A DNA stretch of 64,000 nucleotides from Asterias rubens (Eukaryota; Echinodermata; Asteroidea; Forcipulatida; Asteriidae). The notes under the pieces are model-generated. The model searched no databases. It was not told the DNA's origin and was given only the letters and a program-made list of their open reading frames with translations. This document shows positions 46,701 through 53,986 of the stretch, piece after piece; the first letter of the stretch is position 1; each line of letters begins with the position of its first letter. The position numbers and the translations under genes are program-made. Where the stretch lies: assembly GCF_902459465.1 (NCBI RefSeq), contig NW_022985716.1:1-64000 (forward strand), in the 5' to 3' direction.

Positions 46701-46772
46701 TCCGAACACTATCATTGTCCGGAGCTTTAATCTGAAGTGTATTCTTTGTTTCCTCGACAGTGGTTCAGCTAG
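25715..46772 (+). CDS. ANAPC7: Anaphase-promoting complex subunit 7 (APC7), fifteen coding exons
   Basis: Exons: 25715-25783, 29240-29362, 29820-30002, 31233-31348, 31778-31891, 33072-33159, 33587-33682, 35892-35980, 37938-38055, 38524-38665, 40137-40282, 41311-41423, 45267-45383, 46042-46207 and 46761-46772. All are GT-AG and the phases agree, giving 563 residues; human APC7 is about 565. The start MMAIIDQVKML matches human MNVIDHV, so the second Met (25718) is equally likely. Diagnostic segments are KALQVKKVLNKSK, AKLYQRIGSERP, LDPLCLKGMD then YLLARE, QALLLKGSVLQHM, and the acidic tail ending SWADNE|WFS. Most of the protein is tetratricopeptide repeats. In the family it forms a TPR superhelix in the arc-lamp arm of the APC/C ubiquitin ligase, which drives anaphase. 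Exon 3's donor is embedded in a 30-copy repeat. Confidence 0.95.
25834..26933. mobile_element. Foldback element, 1.1 kb, arms of about 350 bp, ANAPC7 intron 1
   Basis: The ends are GGGTGTTGGTAAAAGTCGGA and its complement TCCGACTTTTACCAACACCC. The arms continue inward through GCGTTAATTGCGTGATAT, GAGTAAACAAGGTCACAC and GTGTAGTTGGTG. The centre holds two direct copies of a block of about 110 bp (26213-26327 and 26458-26570). No transposase frame is visible. Confidence 0.9.
27237..28273. mobile_element. Foldback element, about 1.04 kb, GGCGCCACCAC ends, ANAPC7 intron 1
   Basis: The arms of roughly 450 bp are nearly perfect inverse copies, for example GACAACGTCATCTGGAACCC at left against GGGTTCCAGATGACGTTGTC at right. 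A spacer of about 140 bp at the centre includes a CATGTA run near 27790. The ends match the short elements at 9203-9330 and 24666-24811, which look like internally deleted relatives. No transposase frame is seen. Confidence 0.92.
28364..28977. mobile_element. Inverted-repeat element, about 0.6 kb, ANAPC7 intron 1
   Basis: The ends contain CGTAACCCTCCTGCCGA and its inverse TCGGCAGGAGGGTTACG, next to CATAACG/CGTTATCG. The interior is not palindromic. The CGTAACCCTCC word is also in the neighbouring 27237-28273 element, suggesting related termini. Confidence 0.75.
29700..29725. repeat. CAAT tetranucleotide microsatellite
   Basis: A short run of CAATCAATCAATCAATC in ANAPC7 intron 2. Confidence 0.8.
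30000..30629 (+). repeat. Splice-donor minisatellite: 21-bp unit, 30 copies, at the ANAPC7 exon 3 donor
   Basis: The unit is GCAGTAGTAAGTACCCTAAT plus C. The first copy is the end of exon 3 (codons GCA GTA) followed by its donor GTAAGT; 29 more copies follow. One unit (the seventh) has GTATGT and the others keep GTAAGT. Variants change TACCCTAATC to TACCTTCATT, or GTA to ATA or GCA before the donor. Twenty-one bases are seven codons, and the plus frame has no stop until 30630, so use of any downstream donor adds multiples of a VVSTLIA-like heptapeptide in frame. The first donor gives the join KEAIAV-LQSIP, collinear with human APC7. Confidence 0.95.
30636..30680 (+). mobile_element. Fragment of tRNA-derived SINE (family S1)
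   Basis: GGCACGTTAATCCGGAGG followed by GTTGGTTCAAATCACTAGT matches the anticodon-arm and B-box half of the element at 37120-37191. It abuts the end of the donor minisatellite. Confidence 0.75.
31075..31170. repeat. 32-bp unit, three copies, in ANAPC7 intron 3
   Basis: The unit is AACTAAGGTTTTTGACTTTA plus TGTCCGTCGTTT. It ends about 60 bp before exon 4. Confidence 0.9.
31915..32297. mobile_element. Foldback element B, full copy, ANAPC7 intron 5
   Basis: It starts TTTAAAGGAACACATTGCCC and ends with the inverse GGCAACGTGTTCCTTT. The centre is a hairpin of GGTCGGCCATTTATAGGAGT against ACTCCCATAAATGGCCGACC. It begins only 24 bp after the exon 5 donor. Confidence 0.9.
33334..33392 (+). mobile_element. 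Fragment of SINE S1 in ANAPC7 intron 6
   Basis: GGTTCGAATCCCACTCTAGT followed by TTTGTTCAACC matches the B box, acceptor end and tail of 37120-37210. Confidence 0.7.
33844..34195. mobile_element. MITE family A, 3'-truncated, ANAPC7 intron 7
   Basis: It starts TTAAAGACACTGGACACTAT and contains CTCACTTGGTGTATCTCAAC and GAGGTCTCGAAATCAAATTT. The far end is lost near 34195. Confidence 0.8.
35085..35252. repeat. Two-copy direct duplication of about 85 bp, G-rich
   Basis: GAATGGCTGTGATGTTGTGT followed by GGGTTGGGGGTGGGGGTAGG and GAGGGAA.AGACGCTC is repeated once. Confidence 0.8.
35402..35850. repeat. Minisatellite, 41-bp unit (some 39), 11 copies, in ANAPC7 intron 7
   Basis: The unit runs ACAGCAGTGCAAGTAAGTAA to AGCACCTGGCATTGGGAATAA; some copies lack an AG. 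Each unit holds a GTAAGT donor-like word and an AACAG acceptor-like word. It ends 42 bp before exon 8. Minus-strand frames of up to 186 codons through it are artefacts. Confidence 0.95.
36297..36582. repeat. Minisatellite, 20-bp unit, 14 copies, in ANAPC7 intron 8
   Basis: The unit is CTAGGGTTGACCATAACCAA. Two early copies have GAT instead of GAC. It is otherwise highly uniform. Confidence 0.97.
36627..36982. mobile_element. MITE family A, ANAPC7 intron 8
   Basis: TTAAAGACACTCTGGACACT at the left and AGTGTCCACTGCCTTTAA at the right are inverted ends. The interior contains TTCAGAGGGAGACGTTTCTC. Confidence 0.9.
37120..37191 (+). mobile_element. tRNA-like head of SINE S1, copy 1
   Basis: A 72-base cloverleaf. 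The acceptor stem is GGCTAGA with TCTAGTC (one G-T pair), the A box TAGCTCAGTTGG, the anticodon loop ACGTTAA (GTT, Asn-like) and the B box GGTTCGAATCC. The tail TTCTTTGTTCAACCCC is shared by other copies, so it is a SINE rather than a tRNA gene. Position 33 is C rather than T. Confidence 0.75.
37439..37510 (+). mobile_element. tRNA-like head of SINE S1, copy 2
   Basis: Same 72-base structure with changes in the T arm (GGTTTGAATCC) and D loop. It is part of the tandem pair. Confidence 0.75.
37537..37645. mobile_element. Fragment of MITE family F in ANAPC7 intron 8
   Basis: GATCACAGATTCACATAAAA, then TAATGATGATAGTAGAAAAC and ATCCCTTGG, matches 53640-53700 and 62270-62330. Confidence 0.7.
38757..38805 (+). 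mobile_element. Dispersed repeat tail (GACGATCAGAGCATACTGAT)
   Basis: The GACGATCAGAGCATACTGAT block followed by CAAAACGTTGAGTTGAAACC recurs at 57933-57972. It looks like a retroelement 3' end. Confidence 0.55.
38908..39268. mobile_element. MITE family A, ANAPC7 intron 10
   Basis: Ends TTAAAGGCATTGGACATTAT and CAATAGTGTCCACTGCCTTTAA (first 20 bases read) are inverted. About 360 bp. Confidence 0.9.
39709..39782. repeat. 19-bp unit, about four copies, in ANAPC7 intron 10
   Basis: The unit is AATGGGCCAGTAAACCTAC. Confidence 0.9.
40345..40880 (+). mobile_element. SINE S2 split by a family A MITE (40428-40794), ANAPC7 intron 11
   Basis: The SINE head with GAGAGCACC, GGTGTTTCTGATCAGCAGA and CACTTGTGTCC lies left of the MITE. 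The continuation GCAAGACACTTGACCATTGC and GATGGGATGTAAAGCCG lies right of it. In the copy at 43080 the two parts are joined as GTGTCCTTGAGCAAGA. The MITE ends are TTAAAGACACTGGACATA and GTGTCGACTGCCTTTAA. Confidence 0.8.
41103..41243. repeat. 35-bp unit, four copies, in ANAPC7 intron 11
   Basis: The unit is GAGGAAGGTACTGAGGGCAT plus GAACAGTGCTAACAT. It ends about 70 bp before exon 12. Confidence 0.92.
41810..41942 (-). mobile_element. SINE S2, inverse copy, ANAPC7 intron 12
   Basis: GGGACTCGAACCTACCCTCT, then TGCTGATCAGAAACACCAGA and GCCATGACACAT. The next base starts the family E MITE. Confidence 0.65.
41943..42098. mobile_element. MITE family E, 156 bp, copy 1, ANAPC7 intron 12
   Basis: Ends CATAGATCTTTTTCGCAAAT and ATTTGCGAAAAGGTCTATG are inverted. 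Internal GGTGCATTGTGG and its inverse CCACAATGCACC are present. A copy of the same length lies at 56627-56782. Confidence 0.9.
42371..42765. mobile_element. MITE family A, inverse orientation, ANAPC7 intron 12
   Basis: It starts TTAAAGGCAGTAGACACTAT and ends ACCAATAGTGTCTTTAA. The interior carries CTCGCAACTTCTACGACC in inverse sense. Confidence 0.9.
43080..43390 (+). mobile_element. SINE S2 with a secondary insertion, ANAPC7 intron 12
   Basis: The head GACTGGTTATAAGAGCACCC, GTGTTTC, and CACTTGTGTCCTTGAGCAAG continue to GTTGGGATTT. About 110 bp with GGAGTTGAAACCAACGGTTC then interrupt before GAAGCCATAGGTCCTGTG resumes. Confidence 0.65.
43660..43765. mobile_element. Short foldback MITE, about 105 bp, ANAPC7 intron 12
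   Basis: AACCCGCCGAGGCCTGGTTC and TTGAT are mirrored by ATCAAGAACCAGGCCTCGG and TGGGTTT, with TTTACC/GGTAAA inside. Confidence 0.85.
44823..45175. repeat. Direct duplication of about 90 bp flanking a tRNA-derived SINE
   Basis: AGAGATGTTAAATTTGCATC followed by GGGGATAAAGAATATTA and CCCATACACCGATGTGTGTT occurs at 44823-44910 and 45084-45165. Between them, at 44944-45030, is a minus-sense tRNA-like SINE: GGGATTCGAACCCACGACCC as inverse B box and TACCAACTAGACTACCGAGG as inverse A box. A 171-codon plus frame through this block is not a gene. Confidence 0.75.
45666..46010. mobile_element. MITE family A, ANAPC7 intron 13, next to exon 14
   Basis: Ends TTTAAAGCCAGTGGACACTA and AGTGTCCAGTGCCTTTAA are inverted. 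It finishes 31 bp before the first base of exon 14. Confidence 0.9.
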
Positions 46773-47139
46773 TAATGACTGTCCACCATCTTGACCTCCA
46801 GGATGAAACCAAATCATTGAGCTACAGCGGCCAGCTACAAGAGGACCCCCCAAAACTGGTTCATCTAGTAGTATAAGTGTGACCCAAGTATGCATAGTTC
46901 AGTTTATATTTGGCACACCTTGAGCAAGTTCATGTGTGCGTATTGAGGCGACTGCTGACCAGCAACAAAGATGCGCAATGAGGCACTCATTCAAACCACT
47001 CATTTGGAAGCCTAGTCAACCGTCCGTACCACGGTACTTAACACTCCATTGCCTTCCGCGTTTTCACTTAAGTGTCACTGGTTCCCCTCTGCGCTTAACA
47101 CTGTTAGCATGGAACAGGCTATTGGGACCAGTGAAAAAA
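46773..47139 (+). other. ANAPC7 3' UTR and downstream DNA
   Basis: No clear AATAAA is seen soon after the stop at 46770-46772. Nothing else is recognisable. Confidence 0.4.
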
Positions 47140-47912
47140 ACAATGTTCTGAGGCTGGTTCCAAACGGTCAACCACAGTATTCAACCAATGGTCAACCAGC
47201 CTGGGTTCGAGTCAAATAGTCAACCTCTAGTTAACCATGGTGTCCTGAGGCTGGTTCCAAACGGTCAACCACAGTATTCAACCAATGGTCAACCAGCCTG
47301 GGTTCGAGTCAAATAGTCAACCTTTAGTTAAAGGCAGTGGACACTATTGGTAATTACTCAACATAATTGTTATCATAAAACCTTTCTTGGTGACGAGTAA
47401 TGGGGAGAGGTTGATGGTATAATACATTGTGAGAAACGGCTCCCTCTGAAGTGCCATAGTTTTCGAGAAAGAAGTAATTTCCACGAATTTGATTTCAAGA
47501 CCTCGGATTTAGAACTTGAGGTCTCGAAATCAACCATCTAAACGCACACAAATTCGTGTAACAAGGGTTTTCTCTTCTTTCATTATTATCTCACAACATT
47601 GATGACCAATTGAGCTCAAATTTTCACAGGTTAGTTATTTTATGCATATCTTGAGATACATCAACTGTGAAGGCTAGTCTTTGACAATTACCAATAGTGT
47701 CCACTGGCTTTAACCATGGTGTCCTGAGGCTGGTTCCAAATGGTCAACCACAGTATTCAACCAATGGTCAACCAGCCTGGGTTCGAGTCAACTAGTCAAC
47801 CTTTAGTTAACCATGGTGTCCTGAGGCTGGTTCCAAATGGTCAACCACAGTAGTCAACCAATGGTCAACCAGCCTGGGTTCGAGTCAACTAGTCAACCTT
47901 TAGTTAACCATG
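47140..47912. repeat. Minisatellite, unit about 97 bp, four copies, one carrying a MITE
   Basis: The unit includes TCCTGAGGCTGGTTCCAAAC, GGTCAACCACAGTATTCAAC, GGTCAACCAGCCTGGGTTCG and CCTTTAGTTAACCATGGTG. A family A MITE (47328-47713) sits at the TTAA of one unit, and that TTAA is present on both sides of it. Confidence 0.92.
47328..47713. mobile_element. MITE family A nested in the minisatellite
   Basis: TTAAAGGCAGTGGACACTAT at left and ATAGTGTCCACTGGCTTTAA at right. The neighbouring intact repeat units show the empty site as AGTTAACC, so TTAA was duplicated on insertion. Confidence 0.93.
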
Positions 47913-48369
47913 GTGGACAATGAACTTGGTTCTTGTTGTAACAACCTTCTGACTGGCGACCGCAAATTTATCTTTTTTACAAACAACAAACGCACAACCA
48001 TCGTTCAGTATGATTTGTTAGTGACGATATTGATGAATTGTTTTTGAGTGTGATTCAATCACATCCACTTCACAATCAGTGTTACATGTTTATTTTGTAT
48101 TGCTTCTGCTTGAACTGCTGTGCCATCTTTTAACTAATTCTGAATTTGTTGTTATTTTCCCTGATCTGTGAATTTGTTGTATTTTCCCTGATCTGTCTTG
48201 TGTCAGAGAAGCTGTCATGTCTCATGTTTGTCTGTCATTTTGTTCTGTTTTGTCTTAGTCTGTTTGGCTGGCTGTTTAAACAAAATACCTATCGTTTTTA
48301 GGAACCGCTGGATTGTTTTAATTTTTGTTTTGTAATTTTTTATTTGTTGGGGGGTTTGCACAAAGAATT

Positions 48370-48441
48370 GACTAGAGTGGGATTCAAACCAACGACCTCC
48401 GGATTAACGTGCCGGCGCTCTACCAACTGAGCTATCTAGCC
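48370..48441 (-). mobile_element. tRNA-like head of SINE S1, copy 3
   Basis: In reverse complement it reads GGCTAGATAGCTCAGTTGGT with the ACGTTAA anticodon loop and GGTTTGAATCCC B box, the same 72 bases as 37120-37191. Confidence 0.75.
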
Positions 48442-50200
48442 CCATGATGGCAGCCTCCCTAATTTGTCAATATATTTGTTCAGGGGTTCGCATTCCACTC
48501 TAGTCAATTCTTTGTTCAACCCCCAAAATCATTTCAAAATTTACCCAGTCTGTTTCCCTCTTAGAATGTGGTAAAATTTTTAATGTATTGCCGCAAACCT
48601 GGAGTGGTTTTGTCCATGCAAGAAAAATGATCTGTAAATAGAAAAGACAAACTGTCTCCATCTCAACTTTTGAGAGATAAAAACTGATATCTTTTTCCAT
48701 AACCATTTCAGAGTGAAATGATTCTCAAAATGTTTGATACTATTGAAAGCTGCTTGAGCTCTAACCAATTGCAATTAATGTATAGAGTGATTGCAAAAGG
48801 TTTGTTTGTTTGTTTGTTTGTTTTTTATTTCCTATTTCCAAATATCACAATAAATAATCATGAAACATACAAGAAATAAGAACAACGAGTGATAAGAGGA
48901 GGGCACCAGGAAAAAGCCTAGGCTTGTACAGAGCCTGGACCCTTTATAATATAAATTAATAGGTTTTAGTTTATACCAATAACAATATTGATTATTGAAA
49001 TTAAGGTACGGTGAAAGGTATAGTGCATACAGCAAAAATAACACAAAACAATGATTGTTTGTAATTAAACTGTTTTGAAAAAAATGTGTTTGCTATGCAG
49101 CCATAAATACATATTGAGAGTTGATAACAAAAAGGAAAATTAACAGAACATTATTTAGGACATTACAAAAACTTGATAATTTGGAATGGATAATCATGGT
49201 ACGCGTGTAGTTACAGGTGGTGTCATTTTAGACGATACTGGTTATAAGTAGGTTTTTCATGTGTTTTTTTAAGCTGTGCACAGTTCTAAATGAAGGTATT
49301 GGGGTGAGCTGATTCCAGAGTAGGGGGCCTTGATGTCTGACTGTTTTCATAAATAAAGTGGTCCGAGCCTTTCCAATATGAATTTTAGTAGCTGATCTAG
49401 TGTTATGTGAATGGATGTCAATATTTCGTGTAAAGAGGAGTCTTATGTTACCTGGTTACCAAGGTATACATTCCCTTTAAAACTCCAGGACTAAGCATGT
49501 CCCAACCAGTTTTAGATTGTGCGATTCTGTTTCTGCAAATACTTTAGTCAAAACTTTTTAAACTAAAAATGTAGTTACTTTGTGGTCAGGGAAAGTAAAT
49601 TAGCCATGAAATAATTATATGAGAGTAAAATAAACCTATCAGATCAACAAAGAAAACCAAATAAAATCTCGTCATCCCTTTACGATTACTTGTATACAAC
49701 TAAGAATTGTAAAAGTCTGGCGTGATGTCAAATGTTTTCTTGGTTTTTATTTCCATTTTTGTTTGTTCGTTGAGGTGTTTGTTTGTATTATATGTTGGGG
49801 TGTTTGTTGGTGGGTTCGGCAGCGTGTTGGGGTGTTTGTTGGTGGGTTCGGCAGCGTGTTGGGGTGTTTGTTGGTGGGTTCGGCAGCGTGTTGGGGTGTT
49901 TGATTTTTCAAGTTCACAGGTTCAAAGTTAGTTAGAAAATTGGTTGTATTTGGAAAAAACAACTAATTTGTTTCTCTAACAAAATGCATGCTAGGCCTAT
50001 GTATATTTTTAATTTTCATGAACTTTGGGTAAATAAATTTTAAAAAGAAGGTTTGAAACCCCAAAGATCGTCTAAAGGTGATATTTGGAGATTAAAATGC
50101 CCTCGTCCAGAGTTGTGGTTGGTACTCACTGCCGCCTCTATAAACATGGATGCATTCGACGTTTCAAATGAAACTGCTGTAATTGAATTTTGCAGTTTTC
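48442..50200. other. Intergenic DNA, no gene seen
   Basis: AT-rich DNA with a GTTT microsatellite at 48800-48822 and a 32-bp unit (GTGTTTGTTGGTGGGTTCGG plus CAGCGTGTTGGG) in three copies at 49797-49897. No domain-bearing open frame is present. Confidence 0.5.
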
Positions 50201-50596
50201 TTAAAGCCAGTGGACACTATTGGTAATTGTCAAAAACCAGTCTCCTCACTTGCTGTATCTCAACATATGCACAAAATAACAAACCTGTGAAAATTTGAGC
50301 TCAATCGGTCATCGAACTTGCGAGATAATAATGAAAGAAAAAAACACCCTTGTCACACGAAGTTGCGTGCATTTAGATGGTTGATTTCGAGACCTCAAGT
50401 TCTAAATTTGAGGTCTCGAAATCAAAATAATTCGTGGAAAATTACTTCTTTCTCTAAAACTACATGTATATCACTTCAGAGGGAGCCGTTTCTCACAATG
50501 TTTTATACCATCAACCTCTCCCCATTACTCGTCACCAGAAAGGTTTTATGCTAATAATTATTTTGAGTAAATACCAATAGTGTCCACTGCCTTTAA
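50201..50596. mobile_element. MITE family A, intergenic
   Basis: Ends TTAAAGCCAGTGGACACTAT and AGTGTCCACTGCCTTTAA. The interior has GAGACCTCAAGTTCTAAATT and its inverse. Confidence 0.9.
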
Positions 50597-51382
50597 CAAG
50601 TATTCAGCTGGAACTTTCACTTTTGACTTGCATTGTATCTTTATTGATACCTTTGGCAAAATATTTAGCAATGGGCAAAAACGAAACGCTTGGCCTACCT
50701 TTAAATTACAAATTTGAAATGATGTAGAAACAAGAGGAAGTGATTTGTGTGTGGCATAATCATTTCTTAACTGAGCTACTATCCATCTCGGATGGATTTG
50801 TATGTAATGTCAATTTGTTTGTTTAATTAACTGATTTAACCAAGTGTGGGAATGTACAGTAATTGATGCGTAAAACTCCGGAATGAGATACTACAAAACA
50901 CTAATAAACACATGTTGTAAACTACAGCGGGTAGAAATAAGGATAACCACTTGTGGCAGCAGCTTTCGCCTGCTGGTTGACCATGGTTCTAGAAATAAAT
51001 TAAATTTAATGGTATCAAATATTGATCTTGTAGCTGTGGTTATGTTATGCAATAAACCAGCGATGCATGACCGTGGCTGGGGCTCTGCACTCGGGCGCCA
51101 CGAGTCAATCGTGTTCCTGAATCCATGGAGGTAGCAATGGTGTAGTGAGTGTGTGTCTCTCATCATCATTATGAGTATGTTCTACCAAATTAGAAGGAGT
51201 TGGAACGAAGCAGGGATCAAAGGTTGTTCTACCTCCGCTTGGTACAACAGCTGCGCAGGACTAATAGGCAATGTGCCTAGAAACAACAATTTTAAGCATG
51301 AGTGACGACAAATTATTGCAAATGTATTTTGTGTTTGTCTTTGATAGTTAAAATGTAACGTGGCAAACGTGTTTGTTTATGC

Positions 51383-51880
51383 CGGGGCCAGATGCAGTTG
51401 TGTCCGCCATGCAATACTGTCCGCCCCGGACACTTTTGCATATGCAATCGTGTCCGGGGCTATGCAAAAACCGTCCGGTGGACATGTATGTGCGCGCGTA
51501 AGCGAGCGTGCATGCACTGAAGCTACGTATATACATGTATATACATGTATGCAGCATGAATACTCACGTATTTTATGATTGCAGCGAATATCCAACGGCC
51601 GAACATTCCCCATGTCATTCATGACATGCACTTAGCTTGTAAAACAAAATGTTGAACGTGTTCCGTCGACCAATGGCGGTTAATTTACTGCAAGGACGGT
51701 TTTGCACGGGGGCGGACACAACTACATATGCAAATGTGTCCGGGCGGACACAATTGCATTATGCAGCAGCGTCCAGGCGGACACGATTGCATATATGCAA
51801 AACCGTCCGGCGGACATTATTGCATATGCAACAATATCCTCCGGATTGCATAGAGGACATAATTGCATGCGACACCGGCT
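51383..51880. repeat. Array of 30-33-bp palindromes (CGGACAC-TTGCATATGCAA-GTGTCCG)
   Basis: The best unit, 51426-51457, starts CCGGACACTTTTGCATATGC and ends AATCGTGTCCGG, palindromic except near its two joints. Further units at about 51713-51742, 51745-51776, 51778-51809 and 51811-51843 repeat every 32-33 bp; half units flank both clusters. Each unit has a CGGACAC arm, a TTGCATATGCAA-type core and a GTGTCCG arm. The DNA between the clusters (51490-51690) is unrelated. Confidence 0.85.
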
Positions 51881-52109
51881 TTATTCCATCCGCTTGACTG
51901 AGCTCAGTATGGATGACTTGAAGCAAAACACGCTACACAATCATACCTCCATGGTTTGAGTTAGCTGTTCAGATTTTATTGGAATTGTCCAGACTTTCGT
52001 TCGTATCCCAAAATTTTGCTGGAACAATTTATGTATACATCATAAATAAACGGGGAAAAAACATAGCCAATCCGTTTCATGTCGTAGCCGATTTATATGG
52101 TGTTTGCTA

Positions 52110-53550
52110 GGCCGAATAAAAAATACCACTTGACCGTTCCCTCCCTCATCCTTCTTTGAGACCGTGTCCTTTTGATATATAATTTTTTTCTTCATTTTCT
52201 TGCCAAAAAAGAAAAATTGTCTTTGTCTTTCTCTTTAAACTTGCTTATCTTTTTAAGAATTAGTAACTACATAAGTAGTGACTGTTTTTAATTGAGGAAT
52301 TGGTGGACAGTTCGAATTTAAATGCTTGGCGGCAACCTTTGAAAGTTTTTTAAAAATAAAACATAATCCCTCATCCTCCTCTTGTTTGGAAAAACTCGGA
52401 CGATCAACTTGTTCTTTTTTACTTGCATAATATTCCCATTTTTGTGTGTGAAAATAGTGATCAATATAGGCATGTAAGTCGCTTACTGAAAAATACAATC
52501 AATGTAATTATTAAAACCCGGCACGTGATTGTCACAAAGCTATGATGTCACAACGCAACGAACAATATTTTGCATAGGGCGCCATAATTATGACAACTCT
52601 TGGAAGAACTTTGCTGAGAAATGTAAGTGTGATTCGCATACCAACATTTAACAAAAAGTTCCCTTTGAACTGGCATAGCATAACAAGTCAGCCAAGAGAA
52701 ACACGTTTGTGCCAGTCAATCGCTTAAAGTCAAACTGGTTAAAGGAACTGGACACTCCAGTTGTTACTGCGTTTCAAATTCAGAATTCGGCCATTCAATG
52801 TTATTTTGAGTCAATATAGCGTATCGCCATTCTATTCGTGACAAACACGCCTATTTAAAAGTGTCTGCGAATTAATTGAATGCTGTTTTGATGAATTGTT
52901 AAATTGAATTATTATTTTGTTCAATCGAATGACGCAACATTACATTTAACTAGTCATAAAAGGAAATCGAAAGTAGCATTAAATTTTGCGCGAGTGGTTA
53001 AATTGGCTGTTCATTTATGCCGAAATTGACAGAGAAAACCTCCATGGTAATTATACACGCAAACACAACTCATCAAACATAAAACCAATGTCAGTCGAGG
53101 CATTTTTAAAGGTACACATTTATATTTCCCGACAATTCCATGAAGAAAAGGCATTCATGATTTCAAAGTTCACTTATTTTTATTAGAAAGTGCTTGAAAA
53201 TGACTCATCATGTGCTACCAAAGTGACCCTGTAGCATGCACAGCATTTTGTTGTCTTACAAGTTGCTTGTAAGTCTCATTCTAAGAAGATTTTGCAAAAA
53301 CGTACTTGTCGCAATTGAATTAGGCCAAACAAATAAACATATACAAACTGATCGTCCCCTCACTCGTGCTTTTTTGAGGCCGCATCCTTTTTTATTATTT
53401 TGTATTACATTTTGTTTTCTTCAAAAAGATTTTTTTGGTGTACGCCTTTTTCTCATATAACTTACTTATCTTTTAAGAACTTGTTACTACATTAAGTAAG
53501 TGGTGACTTGAGTGAAGACTTTGTGGCCAGTTTGAATTTGAATGAAAATG
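52110..53550. repeat. Diverged direct duplication (52110-52330 and 53325-53550)
   Basis: Both copies run in the order CCCTC.CTC, TTTTTGAGGCCG or TTTGAGACCGTG, CATTTT or ACATTTTG, CTTATCTTTT.AAGAA, GT.ACTACAT.AAGTAGTG and TTTGAATTTGAATG-like. Between them a minus frame of 81 codons (52498-52253), after a pyrimidine-rich ATTTTTCAG, could be an exon (segment LHAYIDHYFHTQKWEYYASK) but has no recognised homologue. Confidence 0.5.
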
Positions 53551-53582
53551 AGCAACTGAGGACTTTTGTTATTAAAGTTAGA

Positions 53583-53970
53583 CCAACTTTGGAGGAACAT
53601 TACACAAGCGTTAAGAAAAAAACCTCGTCTAAGATCCCCGATTTACATAAAACATACACGGTCTAATAATGATGATAGAAGAAAACATCCCTTGAAATAC
53701 TTCCGTCTAAAATGCCATATTTGATGAGAAATAAATAAAACTAATTCCCAGTTGGAGTTTATCGCTCAGTGAGCTTTTACACCATTTTTATTAATCGAAG
53801 TCATGCAATAATAATGTGTAATACTTCCCCATTAATTTCCAGAGATCCAGATGGCTGATCGATCTCAAACTTCTCCAGGTTTGTCAGATTATGTATACGG
53901 TAGATTTCATAAAGTGCTTACACTGCAACTATTTTGATAGCAATACAAAAATCGGTAATGTTCCTTTAAC
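53583..53970. mobile_element. MITE family F, copy 1
   Basis: It contains GGAACATTAC near the left and GTAATGTTCCTTTAA at the right. It is collinear with 62228-62596: CTCGTCTAAGATC, ATGATGATAG, AAAACATCCCTTG, TTTGTCAG, AAAGTGCTTACACTGC. It lies just downstream of the glycosyltransferase stop. Confidence 0.85.
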
Positions 53971-53986
53971 ATAATTATAACTATTA

